Origin: Mortierella sp. BCC40632 | Taxonomy: Eukaryota > Mortierellomycota > Mortierellomycetes > Mortierellales > Mortierellaceae | DNA length: 64,000 nt | Direction: 5' to 3' | Assembly (NCBI GenBank): GCA_011634665.1 | Contig: WAEK01000003.1 | Span: 1,740,001-1,804,000, forward strand | The notes under the pieces: generated by a model | What the model was told of the DNA's origin: nothing | Database searches by the model: none | Seen by the model: the letters and a program-made list of their open reading frames with translations, nothing else | In this document: positions 11,279 through 22,269 of the stretch, one piece after another | Layout: each line of letters begins with the position of its first letter | Position numbering within the stretch: position 1 is the stretch's first letter | Program-made: the position numbers and the translations under genes

Positions 11279-12110
11279 CGGATCAGATCCAGCAAGCATA
11301 CAGGTAAACCATTTCTTCCATTCTCTCACCCTTACCTCTCTCCCCTTCCTCCCTCACTCTTTTCTACACGTCCATTTTTACCCTCCCCATTTTATTTTTC
11401 TTACACCCACTTTTAAGTCAGAGCATCTGTCGCCCTTTTAACAGGTCACTGTTGAAAGCTAGTTGGTCGTTTGCTCGTTACAAAGGTGGAAGAGCAATAT
11501 GTCCCACCGCCTGCAAATTGTCTTGTTTTAAGACACTTGCGAATGTGTGGGATGCGTCTCATTGAGAGTTGAAGCTCACCTCCTTCCTGCCTCAACTTTG
11601 TTGAGTGTGGGAGGGAACTCTGTCCGTGGTGAATCTTCTTAGTGCTTTAGACAGATATTCCTTCATTTTTCCACCCTTCTCCCTTCCTTCCTTCCTTGGT
11701 CATGAACAGATGATTTGGATGCAGCATTGTATTAACAGTCTGTTTTTTGCTTTGGTTTTCCGTCTTCAGGTTAGGTGTCTTTTATTTTGTCCTTGAAATG
11801 TCAAGCTCGATAGCCTTTGGGATCAATGGATGTAGTCATGGATCATTGAATAAAAAAAAAAAAAAAAAAAAAAAAATGATGGAAACGCGTACATAGCTTG
11901 ATCTATATTCTCGGTGTGATGAGGAGGGGGACTGAATGGGCATTCATGAGAAAAAAAAGTTTGGACTGACCAGTGAATGAGAGAATGCATGATGATCATT
12001 TCGAATGAGAGGCTGGAAGAGGATTTTTGTGGTGTGTAAAGTATGAAGATACATCCCTGTGGTATGCAATTGAGGAGGACATTCTCTTTTTATATATATA
12101 TCTACCTCCA

Positions 12111-12240
12111 GCCCTGCTTTCTGGATCATTGGGTCCAGATATTTTGCTTTCGGGTCCCTGATCTCAGTCTAGCACCACTCCTCTTCGTTCTCACTCTTCT
12201 TCCCCCTGTCCCTTTGTCCCAAGTGTCAAATATACAAGCG
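12111..12240 (+). repeat. Duplicated segment A, copy 1
   Basis: From GCCCTGCTTTCTGG to the sequence around AAGTGTCAAATATACAAGC, this segment matches 15142-15506 once a 216-base insertion in the second copy is removed. Most differences are single bases. No coding potential is evident. Confidence 0.8.
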
Positions 12241-12599
12241 GCTGTGGCAGTCAAGCGTTCATAGCGACGTTGCTTTTCGATCCTTCGATGTCGCCTCTTT
12301 CTTCCCTGCAGGAGAGTTGGCAGACATAACCGTACGAATGTTCATCCCCATAACATCATCAAAGTGTCAACAAAAAAAAATCACCCTAGTACCAAATGAC
12401 GTGTCCTAAGCGTACTTTAACCAGTAGCAGCTGGCGATCTCCGCATAAAGATAATGATATTGGGACTTGGGTATAGTCCACTTCATCTGTTTTTGTTTTT
12501 TCTGTTCCTATTTACGTGGATTACTCACGGTCCGTTGCATAGGGTTACTGCAAAGGGGGCTATTAATCCTTAGATAAGCAGTACAAACCGGGATCAAAA

Positions 12600-13670
12600 A
12601 CAAGTGGACAATATATCCTTGCTGGCGCCCATCACTTGAATCGGGTTATGTTCGTCCCTTGAGTACCCCAACAGAGACTCACACGTTGCATAACTGGTCC
12701 TATATGGCAAAAAAGAAAACAGTAATTGATAAATACCCATGGCTAATAACATTGGGTACTTAAGCTTAATATATTCATGGGTCACCTCCAAACACCATTC
12801 CCGTAATCCGCACATTCCTCAGCCTGTGCGCTCCTCCAACTTCCAGGGACCGTGCGGACAAAATGTCGTGTAGTTGTCTCGGGACCTTGAAAATGGACTC
12901 TCGAACATACCTACCAGCGTTCTCATCCCACCGCCTTGTTGTTTTCCCAATTATCCAATCCCTCATAGGCGCCTCCAATGTCCGCCAGATCATGTGTACA
13001 CGCATCCTCATTTTTTTTTTATTGGTCTGAGGAACGAGGTTAATATGGCGTTCTTAGCTTTTTCTCAAATGGGTCGAATCGATCCCTGGAACTTCTCCGG
13101 TGATGATGTATGATCCTGGAGCCGCCTTCGCCAGTAGACGAGTGATGCTCCACGCATTATTTATCCACCAATCTTCTGACAGAGTCGACCCCAAGATGAA
13201 TGTCAAGGGTTCCATCCCGTACAAGTCCCACCTAGAGATTTGCAAACAGTGGATCTTATTAACATCGGCGAACATGCAATTTGCAAAAAGAGGACGGTTG
13301 CTCTGCGTACAAATAGGAATGCATCATGGTGCACATCATTAGCAATAGCAGAGACTGAAGTGCATACTAGTTCTCCATACAACGGCGAATGATGGCCCTC
13401 TCCAGATCACAGGGCCGGTTGTCTAATTCGCTGATGATATCTTGCTCTTAGATAATATCTTCTAAGGTGTCAAGGTACTCTACTGCTTCTGTTGAATAGG
13501 TCGCAGAGGTAGGCAGATCAGATTTAATTTCATCCCAGTCCTGAGGAGAGAAGAGGGACTCGGTGTATTTATCCTAGAGGTCGACCGTAAAGCTATGGAT
13601 AGCTCTATTGGCATGGCAAGCAACATTGAATAAATCTTTTGTGCACAGCATACTTTTATGCATTCAGAAA
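12600..13670 (-). pseudogene. Decayed multi-copy-family gene
   Basis: On the minus strand, blocks of protein-like sequence run from about 13640 to 12600, broken by stops and frame changes. The first block contains DKYTESLFSPQDWDEIKSDL and SELDNRPCDLERAIIRR but has TAG, TAA and TAG interruptions in about 80 codons. A second block (13275-13054) contains SEDWWINNAWSITRLLAKAA and GSYIITGEVPGIDS. A third (13011-12775) contains RWDENAGRYVRESIFKVPRQ and AHRLRNVRITGMVFGG. A fourth small piece follows near 12680 (SLCWGTQGTNITRF). A homopolymer at 13011-13020 coincides with one frame change. The order is colinear with one ancestral protein. I associate this pattern with a large Mortierella gene family of unknown function; that link is from memory. 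Confidence 0.65.
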
Positions 13671-13770
13671 TGAAAGTATCGGTATAGCTACATACTGATC
13701 GACAGATAACCCCAAGCCTACATGAAGAAGGACACCCTCATCTACAGTATATTGGCAGACCGGCTCCCTA

Positions 13771-13827
13771 ACAACAACAACAACAACAACAACAAAGAAA
13801 AGAAAAGAAAAGAAAAGAAAAGAAAAG

Positions 13828-13858
<31 letters not shown>
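13771..13858. repeat. AAC repeat followed by GAAAA repeat
   Basis: A short run of CAA/AAC units (13771-13793) passes directly into about 11 AAAAG units (13796-13850) and an A-rich end. The A-rich end abuts duplicated segment B, suggesting an expanded poly-A tail (inference). Confidence 0.85.
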
Positions 13859-13860
<2 letters not shown>

Positions 13861-13862
<2 letters not shown>

Positions 13863-14210
13863 GAGGTTGCATTTTTTGAGGACATCACAGCAGTAGTCCG
13901 TGGTCCGTACTTTGGTTGCTTACGATGCAGCTTACGACGAGAGAGTAAGGGAGAGTGTGCCATTGCAGCAAGTCAAGTTACTTTTTTTTTTTTTTTTTTT
14001 TTTTTTTCAAAGGACGGATCGGTTTTGCAAAAACTGACGGAAGAAGGGAGGGGCAGGAACAGGGATAAAGGAAGGGAGCGTGGAGACAGAAAAAGAGAAA
14101 GAGAGAGATAAATAGGACAAAGGGAACCTCATTGCGTCTTTTGACAAAATGATGAGCCCCATGGTGGAGATCAGGAGGAGAGAAAGGTAAAGTCCACACT
14201 CTCTTTCTCT
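13861..14210 (+). repeat. Duplicated segment B, copy 1
   Basis: This matches 15533-15945 on the same strand. Shared landmarks in order are AGAGGTTGCATT, GTGCCATTGCAGCAAG, CAAAGGACGGATCGG, GGGATAAAGGAA, GCGTCTTTTGACAAA and CCCCATGGTGGAGATCAGG. Copy 2 has an extra piece of about 75 bases in the middle, while copy 1 has a T26 run in place of a mixed T tract. Both copies keep short parallel open frames on the minus strand, so the unit may be a dispersed repeat family. Confidence 0.8.
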
Positions 14211-14213
14211 CTG

Positions 14214-14249
<36 letters not shown>

Positions 14250-14907
14250 CTGTATCCTTTCTCTCCTTGGTCACATTTAATCTGAATAGATCGAGACCCG
14301 CTTATTTGATTGAACCAGGTAATCCTGTGGAGAGATCACTGTGATCCCATTGATCTCTTCTCTTGGCCAGAGCCATGGCCCTAGCGCAAAGGGTCAATGG
14401 TGAACTCTGAACATTTCCGAGCGAAAAAATAAATAAATAAAATAACAAAGGCTTTACTCTCTCTTACACACACGCCCTTTGAGCATAACTCGGAATATCG
14501 CTTTTTTTTTCTTTTCTTTTCTTTTTTGCCGCCCTCTTTTTCTGCTGCTTTCTCTCTTTTGTCAGCCATCCGCCCTGTGCTGTGGCAGTAAAAGGAGGCA
14601 AAAAGGAGACAGGGCGCAGTAAACAAGCGCGAAGATCTCGTCCTCATTGACTCAAAGAGATATTCCATTTCAATTGTACGGAGGCAGACTCAGTCTCGGA
14701 AGAAGAGACAGAGGGCATGGGGCAACCTTTGGTCAGCAAAACCAGCAAGCCATTGCTCCCAAAAGGGTCTGCGCTGTTTGCTTCTGACCATGGAGACAGG
14801 CATTGAGGTTTCCAATGCACTACACAGGGTGACCTCCTGACGGGAATTGGTTCCTCTATCGACCTAATTGCTTGTCTCTTTCTCTCTCTTTCTCTCTTTC
14901 TCTTTCA

Positions 14908-14958
<51 letters not shown>

Positions 14959-15141
14959 CCCTTCTTCTCCTTTCCATCTATCCGCATCCACTTTCCCCCG
15001 CCGACTCATGAATCTCTCCTGTCTGTGTGTCTCCTCCGTGCTTTCCTTCTCCCCTCACCCCTTAGTGCCTTTTTTTTTTTTTTTTTCCTCTCTCTCTCTC
15101 TTTTCTTTTTCTTTTTTTTTTTTTTCTCTCTTACTTCTCCT
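14211..15141. other. Intergenic, no gene seen
   Basis: TC and GA tracts dominate, including about 22 TC units at 14911-14954 and T runs near 15070 and 15115. There is no frame with ordinary amino-acid composition and no RNA gene is recognised. Confidence 0.5.
14911..14954. repeat. TC microsatellite
   Basis: An uninterrupted TC repeat of about 22 units in the intergenic region upstream of the P2X gene. Confidence 0.9.
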
Positions 15142-15506
15142 GCCCTGCTTTCTGGGTCATTGCGTCCGGATATTTTGCTTTTGAGTCCATGATCTCAGTC
15201 TAGCACCACCCCTCCCAGGTCTACCCCATGGTGGCCTGCGAGAGAGCAGTTGGCTTGGGTCCGATGAATATTTCGGCACAGCCAGTGAGAGAGTGGCAAA
15301 TGAGAGGGAGAGAGAAAGAGAGAGATACATAAAGAGAGGTAGAGACGGACAGAGAGAGAAAGAGAGACAGAGCATGCGCGAGGATGAGCAAGTAAGAGCG
15401 AGGAGCGGGGCAAAGGAAGTAAACCCACCTCCACCCCTCTTCGTTGTCCTCGTTCTCACTCCTCTTCCCCCTGTCCCTTTGTCCCAAGTGTCAAATGTAC
15501 AAACGG
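15142..15506 (+). repeat. Duplicated segment A, copy 2 (with insertion)
   Basis: This is the counterpart of 12111-12240. The two halves, 15142-15214 and 15431-15506, match copy 1. The 216 bases between them are unique to this copy. Segment B follows after only about 26 bases here, whereas in copy 1 the two segments are 1.6 kb apart. Confidence 0.8.
15206..15439. mobile_element. Candidate small insertion with 9-bp direct repeats
   Basis: The block 15215-15430 is absent from the related copy at 12111-12240. It is flanked on both sides by CCACCCCTC (15206-15214 and 15431-15439), which fits a 9-bp target-site duplication. The insert is 216 bases, purine-rich, non-coding and lacks clear terminal inverted repeats beyond AGGT. 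It could be a MITE-sized transposon or a simple replication-slippage product. Confidence 0.4.
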
Positions 15507-15532
15507 ACATTCTTTTAGAGGCAAGGTTCAAA

Positions 15533-15945
15533 AAAAGAGGTTGCATTCTTTGTGGACATCGCAGCGGTAGTCTGAGGCCCGTACTTTTGGTTGCATGCAA
15601 GACCAAAATCCGTGTGCTCAGATGCAGCATACGAGAGAGTAAGAGAGAGTAAGAGCGCGTTTGAGAGTAATCTCATAAATTGCCTCCCAGAAATAACAGA
15701 CGTATGGAGTGCCATTGCAGCAAGCCAAGTCTTTTTATTTTGTTCAAAGGACGGATCGGCTTGCAAAAACTGACGGAAGGGGGGGGGGGCAAGAATAGGG
15801 ATAAAGGAAAGGAGCGTGGAGACAGAGAAAGAGAGATAGAGAGAGAGAATGGACAAAGGGCGCCTTATTGCGTCTTTTGACAAAGCGGTGTGCCCCATGG
15901 TGGAGATCAGGAGGAGAGAAAGGTAAAGTCCACACTCTCTTTTCT
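15533..15945 (+). repeat. Duplicated segment B, copy 2
   Basis: This is the counterpart of 13861-14210 in the same orientation. Extra sequence around 15640-15705 is not present in copy 1. A G9 run at 15780 replaces the AGGGAGGGG of copy 1. It ends in a TC-rich tract like copy 1. Confidence 0.8.
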
Positions 15946-16374
15946 CTCTTCTCTCTTTTCTCTCTCTTTCACTCCTTGCTCTGACCGTCTGCATCCTTGG
16001 ATTCCTTTTTACCAATCCTCTCTCTCTCTATCTCTCTCTCTCTCTCTCTCTCTTCCTCTGTCTCTTCCTCTTTTCCTCTTTTTCTCTCTTTCCACTTTCT
16101 CACTCGCTACACATACACACACACTCTCTCTCTTATCAAGATTGCTTCTCCTCCTAATTCCTCTACTCCCTGTACTCTTCATCGTCAGCTCTGCAGTATC
16201 TCGATAGTGGCACCTCATACCATCCTATTCGGCTTTCTTATCCTTTACCATCATCTACCCCGTCGGCATTCTTAAACGTCTTTTTTTTTTTTCCTCCAGT
16301 AAAAAACGTGTCCTTCCCATCTCGTATCCTCTAGGGCGCTGCTTATTCAGTACTCTCCCAGCTCTCTCTCGCTT

Positions 16375-16409
<35 letters not shown>

Positions 16410-16586
16410 CACACACTCCTTTCTCCAGTACCTTTCCTACTCGCTCATTCACTCTGGGACCTTTATCCAGCACGAACCAGACCCCATAGACAACGATCAA
16501 ATACCATCGAGGAGCCCACCAGAAGACACCAAAAAAAGGAAAAAAGAAAATAGAAAAAAGAAAGAAAAGAAAAAAGAAAGCAGGGA
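15946..16586. promoter_or_regulatory. Upstream region of the P2X gene
   Basis: TC-rich sequence with repeats at 16019-16052 and 16379-16404 leads into an A-rich stretch (16530-16580) just before the start codon. No TATA box or named factor site can be supported. Confidence 0.4.
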
Positions 16587-19500
16587 ATGGCCATTCATGG
16601 GAGCGGGACTCCAGTGGCCGCAATGACATTCTCGGATCGATTCTTCAGGTAACTTGATCATTCTCCTCATCCTCGACCTTCCTTCGCTCTTTCTCTCTCT
16701 CTCTTTCCTCCGCTCTTTGCACATTTGCCTTCGCCTTTCCCGCGCATTGCGACCTAATTCGGACACAGCCACGTGCGAGCTCTGCCCATTGGGGGGGTTT
16801 CTCCCTCTCTCTCTCTCCCCCCTCTCCACCCTTCCCTATCCTATCCCCTGACTGAGTGGATGTATGAATGCATGGGACCATGGATCCATGAATACGCCAT
16901 TCCTCTATCCATCGTTTTCTCATCGCGATCTTTTCTTTTGATGAATTCGTCTGCTCAATAGCTATGAGACCTTCAAGGTCCTTCGGGTACGCGAGTAAGT
17001 GTGGAGGGTCCGACATCCAATCGTCCGATTCAACGGAATGTGGTTTTTTATTTTCCTTTTGCCGACATGCCCCCTCTCGCCTCCCACACGCAAGCACGCA
17101 CACTCCATGAGCAACATGATTGTCCCCATGGGAGAGGGAGAGACAAACAGACTTCAGGACCCGGACCCTTCTGGAGTACAGAACTTTAGTCAAAACAAGG
17201 ATGCGCGACAAACTGAGCACAGGCCAGCCTTTTCTCTCTCTTTCTTTCCTTCTCATACGCACACAAGAGAAGGATTGAGTAGTGAGAGTGTGCTACGTGT
17301 CCCACACACGCCCAACTCCCGGGGCGCGTGTGTGTGTGTGTGTGTGCGTGTTTTTTTTTTAGAAGCAACCCCGAATTGACATTGCCCACAAAGGACACAA
17401 CTACACCGTTCATCTCATTCTCACCCAATGGCTAATCTCAAGAGTAGGGTAGTAATGAGAAAGCCAAGACACACACATACAGAGATACAGACACACTCGT
17501 ATTTTTAGGTCCAGGGTCACTGCCGACCACAAGGACCAACAGACTGACAACATCAGGAAAACACGAAAAGGGGAGAGAGAGAGAGAAAAAGAAAGATAGA
17601 GAGAGATGAATGAGAGACGGGGGGAGAGTGAGAGAGTGAGAGAGAGTGAGAGACAGCCAGGAGAGAGAGAGAGAGGGATAGAGACATTGCCAAAGAGTAC
17701 GCGACTAATTTGCTGTTGCATCGTATTTTTTTCTTGTGCGTGTGTGCGTGCGTGTTGTTCTCGGCGTGACCAGCCGTCGGCTAGGGGCGATCTACCGCAT
17801 GTTCCAAGCTGCAATCCTGCTCTACATTGCCTCATCCATCATCCTGCAGCAGCGGTATCTCAAGACAGAAAATATTATCAACGGCAAGTGAACATTGCAT
17901 TGCATTGTGAGCGGCTTTTTTTTTTTTTTATTTGGAAAAAAAAAAAAAAAAAAAAAAGCAGTGATCACCTGGAATCGGATGCTAACCCTTACTGTCATGT
18001 CTTCTTTTCTCCCAACTTCTCTAGGAGCTGTCCGGGTGACGCTCAAGGCACCCGTGGATGGCCTGACAACACCCGAGTACTGCACAGCAACACCACGGAA
18101 ATGCCTCTACTGGAACGAGAATGACATTCTGTATGAACCGGGAGTCGATGGCGCCCTGATCACCACTCGTGCACAAATCACCCAGTACGGACCATTCGAC
18201 AATCAAACACGTCCAGCAGACAACCCACAGACTCAATGCGATGTCAACCTCCCCAGTGCAACAGGATGCGATCCTTATCGAGCCCCTTCCACCCTCTTGC
18301 TCCCAACCTCCTATGTCGCCGATATTGAACGCTTCACCCTGATGTTTGAACATTCCATTCGAGGACAGGCCACAGGTCTACAGATCCGCTCCGGAAACAT
18401 GGAGTATGGTCTATTACGGGACTCGACCTCTGGAAAAGTCGTCCGAATGTTTACGAACGAAAGTCGCTCCACCATGGCACAAGATGCCCTTCAATCCCTT
18501 GCCCACACCAGCAATCAATCCATCTCATCCTTACCTAAGGGGTATCGTCTTGCAGGCGATGTCATGACCGTGGGCGAGTTTTTAAAAGCTGCAGGGGTGG
18601 ATTTGGATGAACTTTCAGAAGCCCCCACCGTCAAGGCTAACGAGACAGTGAGGTCATCGGGCGTAGTGGTGATCGTGGTGGTCCAGTATGCGGCCAGGGG
18701 CTGGAACCCCAATCGGATCAGCTACGAATACCTCCCCAAAGCAATCCCGGATCAGGAATACAAGGTCATTGAGACCATTCGCGACTTTCGAGGCGGGAAT
18801 AGGGTCGAGATTAACCGTCATGGGTACGTGTGTGGTTGTTGGCAAACATATGACGAGCAAGATGCTAGGGAAAAGGAGAGAGAGAAAAGAGAGCTAAGGA
18901 AGCTGCATGCAGTAACTCACATTCCATCCTCCTTTCTCCCCTTTACCTTGATACCATAACAGCATTCGTATTGTTTTCTCACAAGCCGGCCAATTGGGCC
19001 AGTTTTCACTCATGACCTTGTTGACAAACCTGGTCGCTGCGATCGCTCTCTTCAAGGTAGCCAACATTATCGTGGAATTAATGATGCTTCGACTTCATCC
19101 TCAGAAAAAGGTGTACGTTCGTGCCAAATACGAAAACACTCGACAAAATCAAGCATGGAAAAGGGGTGAAGGGGGTATGGCGCCGCCCCAAAGCGCTCAG
19201 CTTTCTGAAGTCACCGATGGTGCAGGTGTGGGTCAACCACAACAGGGTTCCATGAGAACCATTTCGTCCATGGGCTCAGGTTCTTCAGGAGAAGTGGGTC
19301 GGAACAAAGAGAATGCGATTGAGATACTTCCTGGCTCGGAAGGAACTTTGAGCGGACCAAAGGAACCCATAGAAAATGGTCACGAATCTGAGCATGGAAT
19401 GACCAGTTGGGAAGACACGGAGGACGAAGAAGAGGAAGAAGAACAAGAGGAGGCTCCATTGGAAGCCGAGGAAGGAATGACCAAGAAGGATACGTATCTT

Positions 19501-22269
19501 GATCAAAAAGATAACGGCAGTATTACTACTTGGCAACGTCATGGGTCTGACTCGGAGATACTCTGGGTACCAGGCTCATCCAAGAACCTTCTCAGGCGAT
19601 CCGACTCTCCCATCTCCGGAAACGGTACTTCAAGTAAACTCCATACCTTATCCACCAAGGGTAACAGCACTCTTCCGAATGACATTGAGCAAACCAAGTT
19701 TGGGGGAAGCTCGCAACGATATCACTCAGAGTATTCCAAGAGTACAATCCCTGTTCCCGCACTCAAAGGCAACATGGTCGCAGATGACATGGAGATTGAG
19801 ACACGGTTTGGACCTGTTCGTCCCAATGAATTCAAGGGATTCAATCCAGGTGGCATTCCGTTGAACAGCACACCACCATTGTCACCTTCGGTCACACAGA
19901 CCAGGATCGTTCACAACTTGATGTGTGGTATGGCCACACCTGAACGGCAGACTGTAGAAGGACATTCTAGCTCGACCATGGCAAGCGCAGCAGCCATAGC
20001 GCGTCATCGAACCAACCAGTCGCCCGCTGCCATGCAAGCCGCCTCTCCATGTCCCGTGTTCTTTGGACCTGACACACCTAGCCAGCATAACTCGACGCCT
20101 GCCTCGGGACCTGGACGTCGAAGACAGAGAAGGCATGCAAGTCATAAGGAAAGCAGTGCTCAGGATGGATCTCGAACCAACGCTGTACTCTCTTCTCGAC
20201 ATTCTTCCAGCTCTCTTTCGTCCTTGACTTCTTCTTCTTCTTCCTCTTCCATTGCCTCATCCTGTGAGGCCTCAGTGGACAGTGCTGGAGATAACCGGAC
20301 AGTGAACACGGCAATGAGTCTTCATCTTGGATCAGGTGTCCGATCGACCTCCCCATGGTCTTTTGGTATTCCAGACAGTCCATTGAGAGATTACGGTAGT
20401 GGATGTGAGAGTGTGCATGGTATGTCCTCCTGTGTTGGTGGTGGTCTACCTCCACCAACAGCACTCGCCACTAGTCCCGGTTCTGGTTCTAGAAGTGGAT
20501 TCAAGAGACGTCGAAAGGATGACTATTCGGCCTCTGCGGGGATCAATACTTCAGCAGCAGCAGCAGCAGCAGCAGTGACAAGACGAGTGTCAGAGGAGAC
20601 ACCTCGATCGAGTACGATAGAGGATATCAAAGGAAAACAAGTCAGTCATCATCCTGGTTCACACTCTCAACTTTGGACAAGAGTCGACGCAAGCGAGTCT
20701 TCGTCTTCGTCTTCGTATTTACAGACGACCACAGGATTTGATTCCACCATGGTCTACAATGCCCAGAATGTCTCTTCTTCACATTTCCGATTGCCTCCAT
20801 CTTCAGGGATTTTATCGGACGCTGGAATGGATTCCGACAAAAAAGTATTTAGAGAGGAACCAAAAGAATTATCAACCACGATGAGTGCGACACTTTTGGG
20901 AAAGCAACCCGTGAGATCTGGACATCATCATCAGGGTTTGCGGACTTCATTGTCGTCACCATGTCTTTTAGGATCCTCAACCTCATTGTCACAACCGATG
21001 CAAGATGAGAGTCAAGGACCGTCTGCAGAGGCATCATCTTCGAGTGCCATCAAGGCATCTGGTATCGCCTCTTCATCTTCCTCCTCCTCGAATCTTTATG
21101 CATCCCCTCTTTTAGTCAGTGATGTCAGTACCGGTCAGGGCATTGGATCTGGAGCTTCGACACTTGTCACACGATTGAGTGACGAAAGTAGTCGAGTCCT
21201 ACAAGGGGGCTTGCCTTCTTCTCAGACAATGTCAACATCTTCTTCCAGGACATCGAATCATTTCAAATCGGATTCTTTGACCGCGGGACAGAGTGGACAG
21301 AAACCTCCTGCTCGGGATATCTCTGCATTATACCCACGACCCTCTCAGACTCATCTCTGGAGGAGACAAAGTGAACCCTTGTCCACGTTGTTCAGTTTGA
21401 ATACTGGAGGACAACAGGGAACAAGTCTTTCAACTGCCACTGCATCCTCGACTATGGGTGGTTTGAGTACGACTACTGTCAACAGCTCTCATCAAAGGGT
21501 ATCCAGCGAGTCGGTGCGTGCTCAGGAGCAGCGGTTGAGTACGAATCGATCCATTTCGGAAAGTACAAGTCGTCCTAGTATTTTGTCCGCTTCCGCCTCG
21601 ATTTCGACCTCCATGTCTTCTGTATCCCAGAACGCAACCCCTGGATCTGACCTACGATCGTTTATGCCTCTGGAGAGTGCGTATTCGATGGATTATAGCA
21701 GTGTCAATACGAGTACGGGATCCAGGTCTGGAATAGATGGAGACAGTGGTGTTAGTAGCAGTAGTCCGACTACAGCCATTTATCCATCGGCCTCTTTGTC
21801 GATGGGCGGTGCTATGCCTTATCGAAGCTATCACGGGTTCCCTTCTTCGACCACGACGGCAACTACATCGTCTGCGTCCATCAGCAAACGAATGTCGACG
21901 ACGGTTGGATCGAGTTCTCATGGATATAGTCGATCAGTTCATTCGACCATTGGCAGCAGTACTGGACAGGGTGAAAAGACTAGTACCAGTGCTACAACCA
22001 ATTCAGCAGCCGCAGCTAGTACTGGTGTCAACATGAGCACGAGTCCTTTGACGAGTCATCCTCCATATCAATACAACCAACCAACCCACAACTTCTTCAC
22101 CAGTGCGGTGACGATGGGTTGTACGACGACCCTGGCTGGTACAGGGATCCAAGTCCTCGGGAGCACCATCACCATGGTCACGGCCGATAACAAGAGAATT
22201 CTTCTTCGACGAAGTGAGCCCTTGATTCTGAGTGAAGGCGTTGGAGAAGAAAAGGCCGCCCGTATGTAA
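16587..22269 (+). CDS. P2X: P2X-type ATP-gated cation channel with giant tail
   Basis: Five exons (16587-16648, 16962-16994, 17774-17883, 18025-18823, 18963-22269) join in frame to 1,436 residues. P2X receptors are trimeric ATP-gated cation channels with two membrane helices. The N terminus has the family signature YETFKVLRVRDRRLG (22-36). TM1 is about 36-57, the ectodomain about 58-345 and TM2 about 350-378. Before TM2, GIRIVFSQAGQLGQFSL (335-351) matches the conserved G-I-R ... G-x-A-G-x-F region. Ligand-site candidates are K76 (TLKAP) and N296/R299 (GWNPNR). The trafficking motif YXXXK is at Y386-K390. The ectodomain has few cysteines, as in protist P2X, not the ten of vertebrates. The remaining roughly 1,045 residues are Ser/Thr/Gly-rich and acidic near the membrane. 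Intron 3 needs a GC donor. In amoebae P2X acts in contractile-vacuole membranes; location here is unknown. Confidence 0.93.
17884..17889 (+). other. GC-AG splice donor of P2X intron 3
   Basis: Exon 3 must end after 17883 to keep the reading frame into exon 4 at 18025. The intron then begins GCAAGT, the usual form of the rare GC donor. A GT three bases further in (17888) would shift the frame and destroy the ectodomain. Confidence 0.8.

Larger units (their letters stand above)
10663..12599. other. Intergenic region upstream of ERG8
   Basis: No coding exon is supported. The part next to 10663 is the presumed ERG8 promoter, with T- and GA-rich blocks. Further out are the perfect palindrome at 11247-11278, an A28 run at 11848-11875 and the first copy of a duplicated segment at 12111-12240. 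Confidence 0.5.

Noticed and set aside
17895..18024. Frame extending the P2X ectodomain exon upstream through Phe and Lys runs
   Set aside because: That extension is the T and A homopolymer part of intron 3; the true upstream exon supplies TM1 in the correct phase.
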